A stretch of 64,000 nt of DNA from Blautia liquoris (GTDB lineage: Bacteria; Bacillota; Clostridia; Lachnospirales; Lachnospiraceae). Made by a program: the position numbers and the translations under genes. The stretch is taken from assembly GCF_015159595.1 (NCBI RefSeq), contig NZ_CP063304.1, positions 2,232,001 to 2,296,000 on the forward strand. Reading direction: 5' to 3'. Under the pieces are notes generated by a model. The model searched no databases. It had not been told where the DNA came from and saw only the letters and a program-made list of their open reading frames with translations. Numbering within the stretch: the stretch's first letter is position 1; each line of letters begins with the position of its first letter. Below are positions 35,181 through 42,047 of this stretch, one piece after another.

Positions 35181-35247
35181 TCTGCAAAGAAACAGGCACA
35201 TAAAACCAATCATCAAAATTGGCTTTATGTGCCTGTTTCTTTGCAGA
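35181..35247. terminator. Very long perfect hairpin downstream of the ribose-type operon
   Basis: Bases 35181-35204 and 35224-35247 are perfect complements (24 bp), and the stem continues inward with ACCAAT/ATTGGC except for one mismatch, around a short loop. It lies 20 bases after the permease stop codon. It probably terminates the operon, but a 30-bp stem is far longer than needed and there is no strong U-run. Confidence 0.7.
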
Positions 35248-35267
35248 ATACATCAATTAAACTGCGG

Positions 35268-36269
35268 TTAATTTTTCGATTTCGATTTCTTTAAGTAATC
35301 GATATAAACAGATCCAAGAATAACACATCCTTTAACTATAAACTGCCAATAGCTGTTAATTTTTAATAGATTCATCCCATTATTTAATATTCCTATAATG
35401 AGAACACCTAGCACGGTTCCGCTTAAGGAGCCAATACCTCCGCTGAAACTTGTCCCACCTATAACTGATGCAGCTATTGCATCTCGTTCAAACCCTTCAC
35501 CAACAGATGGTTGTCCCGAATACAAACGTGCCGCTAACACAACTCCAGCTAATGCCGCCAAAGCACCACTCATCATAAATACGCGTATTTTTACCGATTG
35601 AATATTAACACCGGAATATTTTGCAGCTTCTGCATTTCCCCCAGTTGCGTAGATGTGGCGTCCAAAAGCTGTACGATATAATACAAAATACAAAACAACA
35701 AATACCACAACTACAAACAGTACTGGAGTGGGTATACCAATAACACTCCCCGTACCCATATTATTAAATGATTGATTCTCGCTTTGTGCAGGTTGTCCGC
35801 CTGTCAAAACATAACTTACGCCTCTCACAATTATCTGCGTGGATAAAGTTACAATAAACGGGGGCAAAGTAGTTTTTGCAATAATACTGCCGTTGATTAA
35901 TCCTATTAGTGCACCAAATAGAACAGGTACAAGCAAACAGATAATAATCGGGAAATTATGGTTAGCAAGCTGAACAGAAATCACTCCTGCTGCCGCTACA
36001 ACTGATCCCACTGATAAATCAATTCCCCCTGCAAGTAATACACATGTAATTCCAAACGCTATAAGACTGTTTACGCAAATTTGCCTGAGAACACTAAGCA
36101 AATTATTTTTGACCATAAATGTATCAGTTGTAATAGATAATATTGTTGTTAACAATGCTAATGCCACAATGGCACCCAGGTTCTTCTTGATCCATGCGAT
36201 AAAAGGATTTGCAGATTTGCTTCTTTTAGATGTCTGTTTTAAAGCTATTGTGTTTTTCATGGTTTCCAT
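35268..36269 (-). CDS. Ribose-type ABC importer permease
   Basis: A 333-residue permease of the RbsC/XylH/branched-chain group. Features are LLAGGIDLSVGSVVAAAGVI, LPPFIVTLSTQIIVRGVSYV, IYATGGNAEAAKYSGVNIQS and the glycine-rich GGTSFSGGIGSLSGTVLG signature. The open frame runs to 36323, but GGGAGGAAG (within the end of the ATPase gene) fits the ATG at 36269, one base after the ATPase stop. Last gene of the binding protein-ATPase-permease unit. Confidence 0.94.
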   Translation of the reverse strand: METMKNTIALKQTSKRSKSANPFIAWIKKNLGAIVALALLTTILSITTDTFMVKNNLLSVLRQICVNSLIAFGITCVLLAGGIDLSVGSVVAAAGVISVQLANHNFPIIICLLVPVLFGALIGLINGSIIAKTTLPPFIVTLSTQIIVRGVSYVLTGGQPAQSENQSFNNMGTGSVIGIPTPVLFVVVVFVVLYFVLYRTAFGRHIYATGGNAEAAKYSGVNIQSVKIRVFMMSGALAALAGVVLAARLYSGQPSVGEGFERDAIAASVIGGTSFSGGIGSLSGTVLGVLIIGILNNGMNLLKINSYWQFIVKGCVILGSVYIDYLKKSKSKN

Positions 36270-36270
36270 A

Positions 36271-37770
36271 TTATCTTCCTCCCGTGACTGCATAAGACAG
36301 AATATTTTCCTGGGATATATCATCTTTTTCAGGATCTAAGATTGTTACTAACTTTCCTTCACTCATCACAACAATTCTGCTGGAGTTATTGATAACTTCC
36401 GGCATTTCAGAAGATAGCATAATAATAGAAATCCCCTCATTTACAAGTTCATTCATTAACTTATAAATTTCTGCTTTTGCCCCGACATCTATCCCTCGTG
36501 TGGGTTCATCTAATATCAGTATCTTTGGCTTGGCCGCCAGCCATTTTGATATTACAACCTTTTGTTGATTTCCACCTGATAATTCACTGGCAAGCTGATC
36601 AACAGAACTCATTTTAATTGAAAGCTTCTCTTTATATTCATGAATAATCTGTTTCTCTTTCTTTTTATCTACTTTTAATCTTCTTATAAAGGAGTTTATA
36701 ACTTGAAAAGAAAGATTCTCACCGATTGAGTGATTTAAAATTAAACCCTGTGTTTTTCTTTCTTCAGGAACCAATGCAATCCCTGACCTAATCGCATCCG
36801 CAGGCTTTCTAATATTGATTTTCTTTCCTTCTATATATATTTCACCTGAAAGAATAGGATCAATACCGAAAAGCCCCAGTGCAACTTCTGTTCGTCCTGC
36901 ACCTACAAGACCTGAAAATCCTAAAATTTCACCCCTTTTAAGCGTAAAATTGATATCTTTGACTTTTTTTGTAGTTAAGTGTCTGACTTCCAATAAGATA
37001 TCTTTTCCCTTTGTATGTCTTTCCCCATAAATAGTATCGATTTCTCTTCCCACCATCATACTAATAAGTTCATCTTCATCCGTATCGCATGTTTTCTTTG
37101 TCCCTATAAATTTCCCATCACGTAACACACTGACGGTATCGCACACAGCAAAAGTTTCTTCCATTCGATGTGATATGTAAATAATAGCTACGCCATTTTC
37201 TTTTAACCTTCTGATTTCACCAAATAAATGATCAACTTCCAAGTTGGTCAAAGCTGCTGTAGGTTCATCCATAATCAAAATGCGCGACTTTTCATTGATC
37301 GCACGTGCAATTTCTACAAGTTGCTGCTGCGCCACTGATAATTCACTGAGTAATTGATGTGGATCCAGATTTAAGCCTGATTCTACCAGAGCTTTACTGG
37401 ACTCCCCATACAATTTTTTATAATCCACCAGACCAATTACATTTCTTGGCTCACGGCCCAGAAACATATTTTCGGCAATACTTAGGCTTTGAACATTATT
37501 TATCTCCTGATGAATAAAACCAATACCATATTTCTTTGCATCCTCTACAGAATGAATGGAAGTTTTCTCTCCATTAATTATTACGGTTCCCTTATCAGCA
37601 CTATAAAGACCGCCCAATATTTTCATTAGTGTTGATTTTCCCGCCCCGTTTTCTCCAATTAGTGCGCGAATCTCTCCAGGCATAACAGAAATATTGATAT
37701 CATCCAATACCATGTTAGATGCGAATGATTTCGTGATGTTTTTCATTTCCAAAATATACTGCTCCGGCAT
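36271..37770 (-). CDS. Ribose-type ABC importer ATPase (tandem ATPase domains)
   Basis: A 499-residue protein with two ATPase halves, as in RbsA. The first has Walker A GENGAGKSTLMKILGG and signature LSVAQQQLVEIARAI; the second has GLVGAGRTEVALGLFG in the Walker A position (degenerate, normal for the family), signature LSGGNQQKVVISKWL and Walker B ILILDEPTRGIDVGAK. It energises the permease encoded next to it. The specific sugar cannot be read from the sequence. Confidence 0.95.
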   Translation of the reverse strand: MPEQYILEMKNITKSFASNMVLDDINISVMPGEIRALIGENGAGKSTLMKILGGLYSADKGTVIINGEKTSIHSVEDAKKYGIGFIHQEINNVQSLSIAENMFLGREPRNVIGLVDYKKLYGESSKALVESGLNLDPHQLLSELSVAQQQLVEIARAINEKSRILIMDEPTAALTNLEVDHLFGEIRRLKENGVAIIYISHRMEETFAVCDTVSVLRDGKFIGTKKTCDTDEDELISMMVGREIDTIYGERHTKGKDILLEVRHLTTKKVKDINFTLKRGEILGFSGLVGAGRTEVALGLFGIDPILSGEIYIEGKKINIRKPADAIRSGIALVPEERKTQGLILNHSIGENLSFQVINSFIRRLKVDKKKEKQIIHEYKEKLSIKMSSVDQLASELSGGNQQKVVISKWLAAKPKILILDEPTRGIDVGAKAEIYKLMNELVNEGISIIMLSSEMPEVINNSSRIVVMSEGKLVTILDPEKDDISQENILSYAVTGGR

Positions 37771-37799
37771 TATCTTCCCTCTTCTCTCACAAAGAATCT

Positions 37800-38783
37800 T
37801 TAGTCGTAATCGTCGATATTATCCTGAGTGATAATAAACATTTCGATTACCACCTTTTTATCCACATCCTCTCCGTCAATGATCTTTTTTGCAGTTTCCA
37901 CTACTGTGGATCCAATTTTTTCCGGATCTTGTGCAGCAGATGCAATCATTTCTCCCGCTTTGATAAATTCCTTTCCTTCGTCTGATCCATCAATTGCAAC
38001 AACCTTTGTATTCTCCAGTACTCCGGCCTCCTTTAAAGTAGCAATTGCACCACGTGCTGTTGGATCATTAATTGTAAACACCCCATCGATATTTGGATTT
38101 GCATTTAGCAAGTCTACCATTACTGGCTGTGAGTAATCTGCTCTAGGTTTTTCAACATCTCTGCTTTGTAGAATATGAATATCTGAATGGTTTTCCATTT
38201 CATCTTCAAAACCTTTTTGACGATCATAGCATACTTCGGTAGTACTATAAGTTATCTCCACAATCTCACCTTTGTCATGCAGTGCCTCCGCCAAAGCCTG
38301 TGCGCAAAGTTGTCCAGCTAAATAATTATCTGATACCACTGTAGATTTCACTAAATCTTCATTTTTTACAGCTGTATTAAAAGCTATAACAGGAACGTTT
38401 GCATCCTGACATGCTCGCAGTGTTGCCTCCACGCCTTCACTATTTATTGCAGAAATAGCTATTGCATCAACTCCCTGGTTTATCATATCTGCAACATCAT
38501 TCATCTGTTTATTCTGATCTCCTGCCGCATCCTGTATAATCAATTCATCGTTCGGACCTAAAGCGTTCTCCATAGCATCTTTTATTTGTATAAAAAATAC
38601 ATTTGTTAAATCTGGGGCCGAAACACCTATTTTAATTCCATCCTTTTCTGCTTTCTCGCTCGTACTTGTTTTTCTTTCCTGCTTTTCACTTTTTTCATTT
38701 GAAGAACTGTTTTCAGAACATGCTATTAAATTAAAGGAAAATACTAAGCACATAATAGCTGTTAAGATTCTTTTCATTTTCAT
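37800..38783 (-). CDS. Periplasmic-binding-type sugar-binding lipoprotein (RbsB family)
   Basis: A 327-residue lipoprotein with lipobox LIAC near residue 22 and a charged linker. The mature fold is a type I binding protein: IGVSAPDLTNVFFIQIKDAM, QMNDVADMINQGVDAIAISA, CYDRQKGFEDEM, DGVFTINDPTARGAIATLKE and VAIDGSDEGKEFIKAGEMIA. It feeds the ATPase/permease pair. The downstream kinase or isomerase genes usual for ribose operons are missing, so the ligand could be another pentose, hexose or autoinducer-like sugar. Confidence 0.93.
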   Translation of the reverse strand: MKMKRILTAIMCLVFSFNLIACSENSSSNEKSEKQERKTSTSEKAEKDGIKIGVSAPDLTNVFFIQIKDAMENALGPNDELIIQDAAGDQNKQMNDVADMINQGVDAIAISAINSEGVEATLRACQDANVPVIAFNTAVKNEDLVKSTVVSDNYLAGQLCAQALAEALHDKGEIVEITYSTTEVCYDRQKGFEDEMENHSDIHILQSRDVEKPRADYSQPVMVDLLNANPNIDGVFTINDPTARGAIATLKEAGVLENTKVVAIDGSDEGKEFIKAGEMIASAAQDPEKIGSTVVETAKKIIDGEDVDKKVVIEMFIITQDNIDDYD

Positions 38784-39168
38784 ATTAATTTCGCTCCTTT
38801 ATACTTTATAGATATTCTTATTTTTTAGTTTGTGTTTTTCAAAATCTGTTCATCAATTCCCTTTGCATTCAATCGAAACTTTTCCAGTAAGTCTCCCGGT
38901 TTTTTGGACTTTTCAAATTGATCTTTCATTCCTATCCTTATCAACTTTGTTGGTTTTTTCAGTTAGCAACCCTGCTACTGCACCTCCTAAACTACATGAT
39001 ATTCGGCATGTCCCGATTGTGTTTTTAGTACAGTGCTCCGATGTACTGCATCTTCAACATTTATATATCCAAGCTACAATTGAATAATACATTCGAATAA
39101 CTTTTCCCTCAATGAGAACTATTACAGAATCTGTATATTATTCTCAGGACGCTTTTATATAGAAAAAA
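38784..39168. other. Intergenic region with possible gene remnants
   Basis: About 385 bases upstream of the sugar-binding protein gene, which must hold its promoter; I did not find an unambiguous one. On the minus strand three overlapping coding-like stretches in different frames follow each other. 38987-39073 reads LGYINVEDAVHRSTVLKTQS and ends at TAG; 38913 to about 39030 includes SLGGAVAGLLTEKTNKVD and ends at TGA; 38825-38929 is a 34-codon frame starting MKDQFEKSKKPGD. The composition looks like a decayed gene with frameshifts rather than random sequence, but no parent family is recognised. Confidence 0.3.
38825..38929 (-). CDS. Hypothetical 34-residue peptide
   Basis: An ATG preceded by AAGGATAGG opens a 34-codon frame, MKDQFEKSKKPGDLLEKFRL followed by a short charged tail. 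The peptide is hydrophilic and predicted helical, with no signal peptide. It lies 40 bases upstream of the sugar-binding protein gene and could be a leader peptide, or the tail of the decayed gene described for the surrounding region. Confidence 0.25.
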   Translation of the reverse strand: MKDQFEKSKKPGDLLEKFRLNAKGIDEQILKNTN

Positions 39169-39207
39169 CAGGCATTCATATCTGCATTAAACAGATATGA
39201 ATGCCTG
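39169..39207 (-). terminator. Terminator downstream of the TetR gene
   Basis: A 16-bp perfect stem (CAGGCATTCATATCTG and complement) with a 7-base loop is followed on the minus strand by TTTTTTC. It lies about 100 bases after the tetR stop codon; the bases between (39208-39304) show no other feature. Confidence 0.88.
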
Positions 39208-39304
39208 CACGTACAGCGATACAATGACAGATCCAGCAGCACGGCCACGGTCATCAGAACGTATCTACTTTGATGAGCTGATGATGTCTCTTCCTATTTT
39301 TTAC

Positions 39305-39868
39305 TTATATATTTCCTTTCTTCCCCATCCCTGCCTGTGTAAGACCTCCTTTATACAAATCTGCCACAAGCTGCATCAATTCATCCACAGACAAATCTTT
39401 TCCTCTGTGCAGCCATAACTGGAAGATGGATATTACAGCAGAGAGATGGTATTCGATCAGATATGGCTTAAATCGATTGTCATCCGGCAGATCAAGCTCG
39501 GGAATATTTAACCCTGCCTTCGACATTAGCTTATCTATAAAATGCTGTTTGCCATAATCACCTAACAGGGCATTGACATATATAGACTTTGTATCGTACA
39601 GATCTACAAGACTGCTTACGAATGAAGCACCATATATGTCAATGTTTCCCCTGTTTTTACAAATATACTCTGCCATCATCTCTTCCAGCTCATCCAGTAA
39701 ATCATAAATATCCAAAAAATACTGATAAAATGTGCTGCGATTATATCCCGCTTTTTTCGCGACTTCCTGTACTGTTATCCTTTCAACTGGTTTCTTCGAA
39801 TACAGGAGACAAAAAGCTTCCAAAAAAGCCTGCCTTGTCTGATCTGCTGTGTTTTTATTGTTCTCCAT
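39305..39868 (-). CDS. TetR-family transcriptional regulator
   Basis: A 187-residue repressor. The N-terminal helix-turn-helix is clear: TRQAFLEAFCLLYSKKPVER, ITVQEVAKKAGYNRSTFYQYF. The C-terminal ligand domain is of the short TetR_C type with a final LSVDELMQLVADLYKGGL. It is divergent from the unrecognised gene at 39992, and an inverted repeat overlapping that gene's -35 box is the likely operator. Ligand unknown. Confidence 0.92.
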   Translation of the reverse strand: MENNKNTADQTRQAFLEAFCLLYSKKPVERITVQEVAKKAGYNRSTFYQYFLDIYDLLDELEEMMAEYICKNRGNIDIYGASFVSSLVDLYDTKSIYVNALLGDYGKQHFIDKLMSKAGLNIPELDLPDDNRFKPYLIEYHLSAVISIFQLWLHRGKDLSVDELMQLVADLYKGGLTQAGMGKKGNI

Positions 39869-39889
39869 TCAGGCCGTCCTCTCAAAATC

Positions 39890-39939
39890 CAACACTTATC
39901 TATCCCAGTGTTGTAGGTTTTTATATTTGGATATACTAT
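39890..39939 (+). promoter_or_regulatory. Promoter of the 261-residue protein gene with TetR-type operator
   Basis: The inverted repeat CAACACT-N10-AGTGTTG (39890-39913) overlaps a -35 box TTGTAG (39911-39916), with TACTAT (39934-39939) 17 bases downstream. The repeat is also only 21 bases upstream of the tetR start codon, so one site could control both directions. The operator assignment is inference. Confidence 0.55.
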
Positions 39940-39991
39940 ACTTATCATACAACATCTAGTTAGCTATTATCAAGACAAGGAAAGTGAGGAA

Positions 39992-40777
39992 TTGAATATG
40001 TCAGAAATAAAATATACTTTTACAGCAAACGGTGAAAATTGGACTAAATCTCAACTCGAACGTCTGGAATATGAACGTAATCTTCATATGCTGCACCTAC
40101 TCAAACGCCATGGAGTAGAAATCAAAGACGGTGATAAAGTCCTCTCCGATGCAGAAATCGATTACCTGACTATGGAAAAAGCATGGGATGTCTCTATCAA
40201 GACACGTATGCAATATAAAGGTGATAAAATCATCGATCTTTATAAAGATGATTTTAAGCTGTCCGATGAAATGTGGAAAAAACTTGGATTCTCACAAGAG
40301 AAGCCGATGAAAGTTTCCCGCTGTAATATGTCCGTCACTGGAATTTCTCTTCAGGATTTCGCAGGAATGATGAAATCTATGCAGACAAATGACTATATTG
40401 GACTCGCCTCTCACCCAGAGCATTTCATCTGCCATATCTCTTTTGATGATGGAAAACTTTTGGGAATTGAACCTTTTGGCATGTATGGCACGCCAACCCT
40501 TGTCAATGTTGACGTAGTTGAGGACTCTAAACTGAGTGATCAGATTCGTGCAGACAAGGATCCCTCATTCCCAATGGCTATGGCAGGCGAAACTTTCCTT
40601 GCCGACGGTGTGACGCCGGTAAACTGCCCCTATCATCAGTTTAAACCTACAGCTGACGGATTCGAGACCAAAGCGGCTGTTTACTGGCCGGAGAATACAC
40701 CAGACGAAATTGTAAGCGGTCATGCACTGCACCTCGCTATGGAGTTTTCACGAGGCATGCAGTTATCACAGAAATAA
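39992..40777 (+). CDS. Unrecognised 261-residue protein under probable TetR control
   Basis: I do not recognise this family. The protein is soluble, with no signal peptide or membrane segment. Residues 1-90 are charged and helical (TKSQLERLEYERNLHMLHLL), the middle has SRCNMSVTGISLQDFAGMM and FICHISFDDGKLLGIEPFGM, and the C-terminal half holds NCPYHQFKPTADGFETKAA and HALHLAMEFSRGM. The FDDGKLLG and GTPTLVNVDVVED stretches look beta-rich, as in a small ligand-binding or hydrolase-like fold. Strong ribosome binding site GTGAGGAATT. The divergent TetR gene suggests it answers to a small-molecule inducer, and the flavodoxin and flavin reductase genes follow it convergently. Confidence 0.75.
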   Translation: MNMSEIKYTFTANGENWTKSQLERLEYERNLHMLHLLKRHGVEIKDGDKVLSDAEIDYLTMEKAWDVSIKTRMQYKGDKIIDLYKDDFKLSDEMWKKLGFSQEKPMKVSRCNMSVTGISLQDFAGMMKSMQTNDYIGLASHPEHFICHISFDDGKLLGIEPFGMYGTPTLVNVDVVEDSKLSDQIRADKDPSFPMAMAGETFLADGVTPVNCPYHQFKPTADGFETKAAVYWPENTPDEIVSGHALHLAMEFSRGMQLSQK

Positions 40778-40785
40778 TAAATTAG

Positions 40786-40896
40786 AGAGTTCCTAGGTCT
40801 TCTTCACCTGCCGTGTTGGATTCTATTGCTAAATTACTGAAATCCAAAGGCATATCAGGGAAACATCTCATAGACGATACCATGAAAGGTTATTGA
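40786..40896 (+). pseudogene. C-terminal remnant of an unidentified protein
   Basis: Directly after the previous stop an open stretch without start codon reads SSPAVLDSIAKLLKSKGISG and KHLIDDTMKGY, then TGA. It looks like the helical C-terminus of a real protein, perhaps flavin- or NAD-binding, and has no upstream part. A short decayed fragment is the simplest explanation; chance cannot be excluded. Confidence 0.3.
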
Positions 40897-40904
40897 TCGT
40901 TATC

Positions 40905-40944
40905 AGTAAAAGCGCAAACTATTCATCTAGTTTGCGCTTTTACT
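40905..40944. terminator. Bidirectional terminator between convergent genes
   Basis: AGTAAAAGCGCAAACT and AGTTTGCGCTTTTACT form a perfect 16-bp stem with an 8-base loop, between the unrecognised gene and the flavodoxin gene. Confidence 0.88.
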
Positions 40945-40955
40945 ATAATCGGAGG

Positions 40956-41420
40956 TTATTTCATTTGTTTAAAACTACGAACCCATTCATCATAGTTATC
41001 TTTTTTCGCAATCCCATAATTAAAAGGATGAGCAATCTTCGATTTTGGACAAACCTCCTTGATTGTATTCAGAGTCTTTCCGACATTTGCCAGCCCGCAG
41101 GTGGCAAACGGAATCACTACTTTTCCTTCCAGACTGCATTTGCTGAGGAAATCAGACAAAAACTCTGGCGGATCCATATACCAGATTGGATAACCGATAA
41201 AAACTGTATCATATGCCGAAAGATCCGGAACCGGAGTCACAGAGTGGACCGGAACTTTATTTTTCCTCTCTTTATTTACACGAACCAGCGATGAAACATA
41301 ATTCCCATAAGGATCCTCCGGTTCTACTTTGAGCATATCACAGTGGAGATCCGCCTGAATTCTCTTCGCAAGTTTCTCTGTGTTTCCTGTCTTTGAATAA
41401 TATAATATGATGGCTTTCAT
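40956..41420 (-). CDS. Flavodoxin-like protein
   Basis: A 154-residue flavodoxin. The FMN phosphate loop YYSKTGNTEKLAKRI lies at residues 7-21; TVFIGYPIWYMDPPEFLSDF and IPFATCGLANVGKTLNTI form the other flavin contacts. This subgroup (flavodoxin_4-like) often acts as a small NAD(P)H-linked electron carrier. It follows a flavin reductase gene by about 50 bases and is probably its electron partner. Confidence 0.88.
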   Translation of the reverse strand: MKAIILYYSKTGNTEKLAKRIQADLHCDMLKVEPEDPYGNYVSSLVRVNKERKNKVPVHSVTPVPDLSAYDTVFIGYPIWYMDPPEFLSDFLSKCSLEGKVVIPFATCGLANVGKTLNTIKEVCPKSKIAHPFNYGIAKKDNYDEWVRSFKQMK

Positions 41421-41469
41421 TTAACGTCCCTTCTCGGCTGAATTTCTTTTTACTCGATAATATCACTGA

Positions 41470-42030
41470 TTATTTTAGCTTCTTTCCATCTTTAAATGCA
41501 TACCCCGCGATTTCATTCGAGTGAAAATACAGATTTCCCACAGAATCGAAGGTAATCGGATCCAGTTTGATCGGATCAATCTCGCCTTTTTCATTCAGAA
41601 TAGAATTGTCTGCACTGACATTCACAATCTCGCCGACCAGCTTACAGGTCTCTTCGTCATAACTGATCTTTCTGCATTCTAAAGTCATTGCAAGTTCATC
41701 AATCAGCGGAGCGTCCACATGCTGACTTTTGGTCGCATGGAATCCGGACTTTTCAAACTTATCCGGCGTGTCATTCGCCGATACAATTCCTACATAGTCC
41801 GCTTCTGTCACATGTGCCCCGTCTGCCATGCTCACAGTAAACTCACCACGATTCAAAATATTCTTAAGCGTTTTACGCCATGGACTGATATAGATGGAAA
41901 TCTCATAATTCCCGCTGATTCCACCCCAAGCTGCATTCATGGCATCCGGTGTTCCATCCTCACAGTAGGTACCGATAATCAGTACCGGCATTGGATAAAT
42001 ATACGACTTTGGTCCCAAATCTTTTCTCAT
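41470..42030 (-). CDS. Flavin reductase-like FMN-binding protein
   Basis: A 186-residue split-barrel flavoprotein: YPMPVLIIGTYCEDGTPDAM, AWGGISGNYEISIYISPWR, TLKNILNRGEFTVSMAD and SANDTPDKFEKSGFHATKSQ are family signatures. The flavin is used to reduce a small substrate or a partner flavodoxin. The frame extends to 42051, but AAGGGGGT fits the ATG at 42030 and avoids overlap with the GH3 gene. Second gene after the glucosidase. Confidence 0.88.
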   Translation of the reverse strand: MRKDLGPKSYIYPMPVLIIGTYCEDGTPDAMNAAWGGISGNYEISIYISPWRKTLKNILNRGEFTVSMADGAHVTEADYVGIVSANDTPDKFEKSGFHATKSQHVDAPLIDELAMTLECRKISYDEETCKLVGEIVNVSADNSILNEKGEIDPIKLDPITFDSVGNLYFHSNEIAGYAFKDGKKLK

Positions 42031-42047
42031 TAAAAAATACCCCCTTT

